From NCBI GenBank assembly GCA_015522635.1, contig WALW01000022.1:1-33192 (forward strand): a stretch of 33,192 nt of DNA. Direction: 5' to 3'. The notes under the pieces were generated by a model that worked only from the letters and a program-made list of their open reading frames with translations, did not search any database and had not been told where the DNA came from. Below, piece by piece: positions 30,611 to 33,192 of the stretch (the first letter of the stretch is position 1; every line of letters begins with the position of its first letter). The position numbers and the translations under genes are program-made. Source of the stretch: Candidatus Tiamatella incendiivivens (GTDB taxonomy: Archaea; Thermoproteota; Thermoprotei_A; Sulfolobales; Acidilobaceae).

Positions 30611-32026
30611 CTATTCTCTTTCAATCGATCTTAGCAGTAATTCTCTGAGGTTACTAAGGTTTACAGGAGAAAAAGCCTCTGATTCCGTAATAAATCTAGG
30701 TTTCCTACCTCTCCTCCATGCATAGAAGCACAAGCCGAAATTATCTAGGTATTTTTCACCGCATTTATCTGTAAATTTCCCTTTGATAATAAAATCTGAG
30801 AGTGCTGCGTTTCTTCGGTAAAAAGTATCATCAACGTTATTCATATATCTAGCTACTACAATACCCATTTTCTTTAACGTAAACATTTGATTTAATAGTT
30901 CGTTAAAGTAGGATTGTTGATTTACAATAGAATTAAATACATCAATTCCATGGTACATTAGAACATCAGGGCGTTTTTCCTCTACAAGCATTGTTTCATA
31001 CGCGAGTAATTCAATCATACTCATTCCAGACGGGTTAACCGACATGACTTCCAGGTGTTTATCCATAATCCTTGTGGCTTCATTAGTTGAGAGTCCAGTA
31101 GTTCCAAGTGCCCTTGCGATAAGTTCTTTACCTTCTCCAGCACCATATCTATATGTTACTATAAGTCCCTTGAGGTTATTTGTCGCCAAAATATCCAGTA
31201 AAATGTAAATGGACAATGTGCTCCTTGCATCTGGTTCACAAACCATGAGGAAATTTTCTCCACTGCTTATATTCCCTATATAATCTTTCAAAATAGGGAA
31301 ACTGAGTTGATACTTCCCGCTTTCCCCTACTTTGATCTGCTGCGGCGAGGGAGGTGGAAACGTTCTAAACCCTTTGCTGGTTATAGCGAACGGAATTTGG
31401 GCTAGTCTTACAGGGGCGCCTCTGGCTTTCTTGATCTCCATTTCCCTAATCATTAACCCCCTTTCGAGTTTATATTTTAATAAAATCAATATGTCAGATA
31501 CAAACGAAATGTTTCCTAGCTGAAGCTTGTCGTCCCCAAATTCGAGTTCTGCAAGTAAGATGATCACGCCGTTTATAGTTTTTGATAGATTATATAGATA
31601 ATTTTGGACTAATGCTCTTTTCCTAGAACTTGTATCAACACTTTCAATTATAGGTGTTATCGAGTCTATTACTACAATATTCGGCGTGAACTCGAGTATT
31701 AAACTATTAAGGGTACTCATTAAAACATCAGGTTCTAACGTTATAGGTAGTCTAACGAATTTAAACAATTCTATATTTTCATAGTAGTTAAGATCTATTC
31801 CAATTCCTCGCATAATCATATAAAGGCGATCCTTTTCCTCTTGGAATGAAATATATAAACATTTATGGCCTCTTTCCATATTATCTTTACAAATAGCTGT
31901 TGCAAGCGTAGTTTTACCTGCTCCGGGATGCCCTCCTATTACAATGGTAGAAGTAGGATTGATCGAATGCTTAGATATTTCTTCTAGTCCTCTAATGTTT
32001 ATAGTATATTTATTGGTCGTACCCAT
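30611..32026 (-). CDS. Two-domain KaiC/RAD55-like ATPase
   Basis: The protein, about 471 aa, has two RecA-type domains. The first is intact: TIVIGGHPGAGKTTLATA (Walker A, about residues 31-40), CLYISFQEEKDRLY with the KaiC-type Glu pair, and NIVVIDSITPII (Walker B, Asp121). The second, from about residue 245, has ENFLMVCEPDARSTLSIYIL where Walker A should be, without the GKT, and a weakened Walker B (VLMYHGIDVFNSIV), so it is probably non-catalytic. It ends in a basic tail. Archaeal KaiC-like proteins are signalling ATPases; the role here is open. I prefer ATG 32026: GGAG lies 7 nt upstream and TGTATAAAAC (32049-32058) is correctly spaced as TATA. The ATG at 32059 lies within that TATA box. 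Confidence 0.83.
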   Translation of the reverse strand: MGTTNKYTINIRGLEEISKHSINPTSTIVIGGHPGAGKTTLATAICKDNMERGHKCLYISFQEEKDRLYMIMRGIGIDLNYYENIELFKFVRLPITLEPDVLMSTLNSLILEFTPNIVVIDSITPIIESVDTSSRKRALVQNYLYNLSKTINGVIILLAELEFGDDKLQLGNISFVSDILILLKYKLERGLMIREMEIKKARGAPVRLAQIPFAITSKGFRTFPPPSPQQIKVGESGKYQLSFPILKDYIGNISSGENFLMVCEPDARSTLSIYILLDILATNNLKGLIVTYRYGAGEGKELIARALGTTGLSTNEATRIMDKHLEVMSVNPSGMSMIELLAYETMLVEEKRPDVLMYHGIDVFNSIVNQQSYFNELLNQMFTLKKMGIVVARYMNNVDDTFYRRNAALSDFIIKGKFTDKCGEKYLDNFGLCFYAWRRGRKPRFITESEAFSPVNLSNLRELLLRSIERE

Positions 32027-32100
32027 GTCACTCTCCGGGGGGATATCCGTTTTATACATGTCTATTAATTATTTACTCATCCTGGTTGGAAAGTAAAAAA

Positions 32101-32484
32101 CTACACTTTCTCACAAGTCTTATTCGAGTTATCACTTTTACACATTTTACATGTATCTATTCCTCCTTTCGCAAGTATATCTTTTAGCTTCTCAGCTCCA
32201 TTTCTAGCTACTTCATAGAGTTCATCAACAGTAATATTATTATCAAGTTTCAAGCTAATAGGTTTAAGGATGAAGGATTTAAAAATGAAGTTAGCAGTCA
32301 AACTATCCCGATAGACATCTAGAATTAAATCATAAAGCTTATCCGGCATATGAAAAACTGCATCAATCAAACTAACACCTAACCTATCCTTGCAAATTCT
32401 ATCCAAGAGGATAAATACTCCCGGAGACTTTGAATAAAAATAATCAAGGAGAAACTGCCTCAGATCTTCAATAGAATTCACCAT
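32101..32484 (-). CDS. Small helical protein with C-terminal Cys cluster, KaiC-linked
   Basis: The protein, about 127 aa, is of unknown function. It is helical: SIEDLRQFLLDYFYSKSPGV, LLDRICKDRLGVSLIDAVFH and DKLYDLILDVYRDSLTANFI, then IFKSFILKPISLKL. This layout resembles small output-type domains found beside archaeal KaiC homologues (NitrOD5-like), a suggestion from pattern only. The C-terminus CKMCKSDNSNKTC has a C-x-x-C plus a third Cys and could bind metal. I chose ATG 32484 because GGAGG lies 7 nt upstream; the TTG two codons earlier is too close to that site. It lies 2 nt after the stop of the P-loop gene and 74 nt before the KaiC-like ATG, forming one module. Confidence 0.6.
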   Translation of the reverse strand: MVNSIEDLRQFLLDYFYSKSPGVFILLDRICKDRLGVSLIDAVFHMPDKLYDLILDVYRDSLTANFIFKSFILKPISLKLDNNITVDELYEVARNGAEKLKDILAKGGIDTCKMCKSDNSNKTCEKV

Positions 32485-32486
32485 AT

Positions 32487-32959
32487 TCAATCCTCCAGTT
32501 TAAACCCAATATGTTTATGCATTTCAACTAGAAAATTCTTCAATTGATTATCATTCATTGCAAACAGATTTCTACTGAAAGATCGGACATAGGTTCCCCG
32601 ATAAGCTCTACCCCGCTTATTATCCTCGACAGGAATTACTCTTACAATTACATCCTTTATAATCGAAAAATAACTCCCCCTAGGCTCCTGAGTACTAAAA
32701 TACAAACACTTACTCTCTTGGAAAACATTTTTAAAACGCATAGTAACCCCAAGAATAGTCTTACCAGCATCAGTGTGCCCTATGATAATCTCCCCGGGGG
32801 GGGGGATCCGAGCCTTAATCTACCCTTGAGAAGGAGATCAAAATCACCAACACTACAAATAAAACCCTGGCTTTCAATGTTGTGTGAAGAGTTACTCATA
32901 CCATTCGCATAAGGTTTCTGTAGTTTTTTCGTCAATTTATTGACTTTTCTCTCTGTCAT
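32487..32959 (-). pseudogene. KaiC/RecA-like P-loop gene, frame broken at a C10 run
   Basis: From ATG 32959 the frame reads MTERKVNKLTKKLQKPYANG, then VGDFDLLLKGRLRLGSPPPG, and runs into a stop. The frame one base away continues GEIIIGHTDAGKTILGVTMR (Walker A GxTxxGKT), KCLYFSTQEPRGSYF and on to the TGA at 32487. The switch point is a run of ten C on this strand (32796-32805). Eleven or eight C would restore one open frame of about 157 residues. The joined product keeps Walker A and the KCLY-S-QE strand also seen in the neighbouring KaiC-like protein, but has no visible Walker B, so it is short for the family. The break may be a sequencing error, a real mutation, or a switchable tract. The downstream half alone gives an 84-aa ORF from 32741. 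Confidence 0.6.
32796..32805. repeat. Ten-base homopolymer (G on plus, C on minus)
   Basis: Ten G in a row follow CCCC on the plus strand, within TCCCC-G10-ATCC. On the minus strand this is C10 followed by GGGG. It lies exactly where the two frames of the P-loop gene meet, immediately ahead of its Walker A segment. It is the longest G/C run I noticed in an otherwise AT-rich stretch. Such tracts are prone to both sequencing error and slippage. Confidence 0.9.
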
Positions 32960-33067
32960 TTCTTCATTTCCAAGTCAGATATTGTGTTTAGAGCTATTAA
33001 TTTTTTATTTAAAACTATATATAATAGTAACAATAACATTTTATTGAGTCTAGATTCTCTGGAATGA

Positions 33068-33075
33068 TTTAAAAA
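33068..33075 (+). promoter_or_regulatory. TATA box candidate for tRNA-Gly
   Basis: TTTAAAAA lies about 41 nt ahead of the mature tRNA 5' end at 33113, so transcription would start near 33097 with a leader of about 16 nt. The region 32960-33067 is very AT-rich and also holds the promoter area of the minus-strand P-loop gene. No other feature is evident there. Confidence 0.4.
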
Positions 33076-33112
33076 CTGGTTAATACCTACTAGAGATAGC
33101 CATGGAATGGAA

Positions 33113-33191
33113 GCGGCCGTCGTCTAGCCTGGACTAGGACACCGGCCTTCCAAGCCGGGGGTCCCGGGTTCAAATCCCGGCGGCCGCACCA
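33113..33191 (+). tRNA. tRNA-Gly (UCC anticodon), CCA encoded
   Basis: A full cloverleaf folds. The acceptor stem is GCGGCCG with CGGCCGC (7 bp). The D arm has stem GTCT/GGAC and an 11-nt loop. The anticodon stem CCGGC/GCCGG has loop CTTCCAA, giving anticodon TCC. The variable loop is GGGTC. The T arm is CCGGG/CCCGG with loop TTCAAAT. The discriminator A at 33188 is followed by CCA (33189-33191) in the DNA. There is no intron. The anticodon reads GGA and, by wobble, GGG glycine codons. The gene ends one base from the window edge. Confidence 0.96.
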
Positions 33192-33192
33192 A

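Noticed and set aside
32544-32912. Plus-strand ORF of 122 codons opposite the P-loop gene
   Set aside because: It is open only because it spans the same G10 run in another frame; the minus strand carries the Walker A protein and proper start signals.
30611-33191. Integrative element ending at the tRNA-Gly gene
   Set aside because: The AT-rich module lies on the 5' side of the tRNA, no integrase gene is present, and I found no second copy of the tRNA 3' end in the window to serve as an attachment site.

Overview
The window reads as chromosomal DNA of an archaeon, most likely a hyperthermophilic Thermoproteota (Desulfurococcales-like; the order is inference). Supporting signs are an archaeal-type mevalonate kinase, a KaiC/RAD55-family ATPase, archaeal CobY and CbiS instead of bacterial CobU and CobC, an MTA phosphorylase with a C-terminal CxC motif, TATA boxes about 25 nt ahead of starts, GGTG/GAGGTG ribosome sites, frequent TTG and GTG starts, and Arg/Ile codons dominated by AGG/AGA and ATA. 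No ring-building cobalamin genes, CRISPR array, insertion sequence or rRNA was seen.

Layout. 1-5.6 kb: a small unknown ORF, an Sfm1-like SPOUT methyltransferase behind a universal stress protein, a short class-V-aminotransferase-like protein, mevalonate kinase, deoxyribose-phosphate aldolase and a CPA-type Na+/H+ antiporter. 5.7-8.4 kb: an ABC-2 exporter (one ATPase, two permeases). 8.4-11.1 kb: a sodium:solute symporter and a phenylacetate-CoA-ligase-like enzyme, stop and start 1 nt apart, behind a TATA box and a perfect palindrome. 11.2-18.7 kb: an MFS pump, a small multidrug-export-type protein, a short-chain dehydrogenase lacking its catalytic Tyr/Lys, two membrane or unknown proteins with a coupled 43-codon ORF, a gamma-glutamyltransferase-like Ntn hydrolase, an ICMT-like membrane methyltransferase and an NAD-dependent epimerase.

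18.8-26.1 kb is the centre of the window. Six tightly packed plus-strand genes, cobT-cbiS-cobY-cobD-cobS-cbiB, encode a complete cobinamide salvage and nucleotide-loop assembly route to adenosylcobalamin. CbiS appears to be the bifunctional CbiZ-CobZ fusion, so the final phosphatase is included. Divergent from them, across a 74-bp gap holding a perfect TACTGTA-N5-TACAGTA palindrome, lie two ATP-pyrophosphatase (PP-loop) genes: a DPH6-like ammonia ligase and an AsnB-like synthetase that lacks a glutaminase domain and ends in a zinc-ribbon-like Cys cluster. A close paralogue of the DPH6-like gene lies on the other side of the island (27.2-27.8 kb). Between the island and this paralogue is a decayed gene with two in-frame stops and one frameshift, plus a small membrane protein made of two tandem copies of one unit.

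27.9-30.4 kb: a purine-salvage-like operon (phosphoribosyltransferase, MTA phosphorylase, an unknown possibly SIS-fold protein) and a 40-codon gene on the opposite strand with a strong ribosome site. 30.6-33.0 kb: an AT-rich, minus-strand module of a P-loop protein whose reading frame breaks in a run of ten C just before Walker A, a small Cys-tailed protein, and a two-domain KaiC-like ATPase. The window ends in an intact tRNA-Gly(UCC) gene with encoded CCA.
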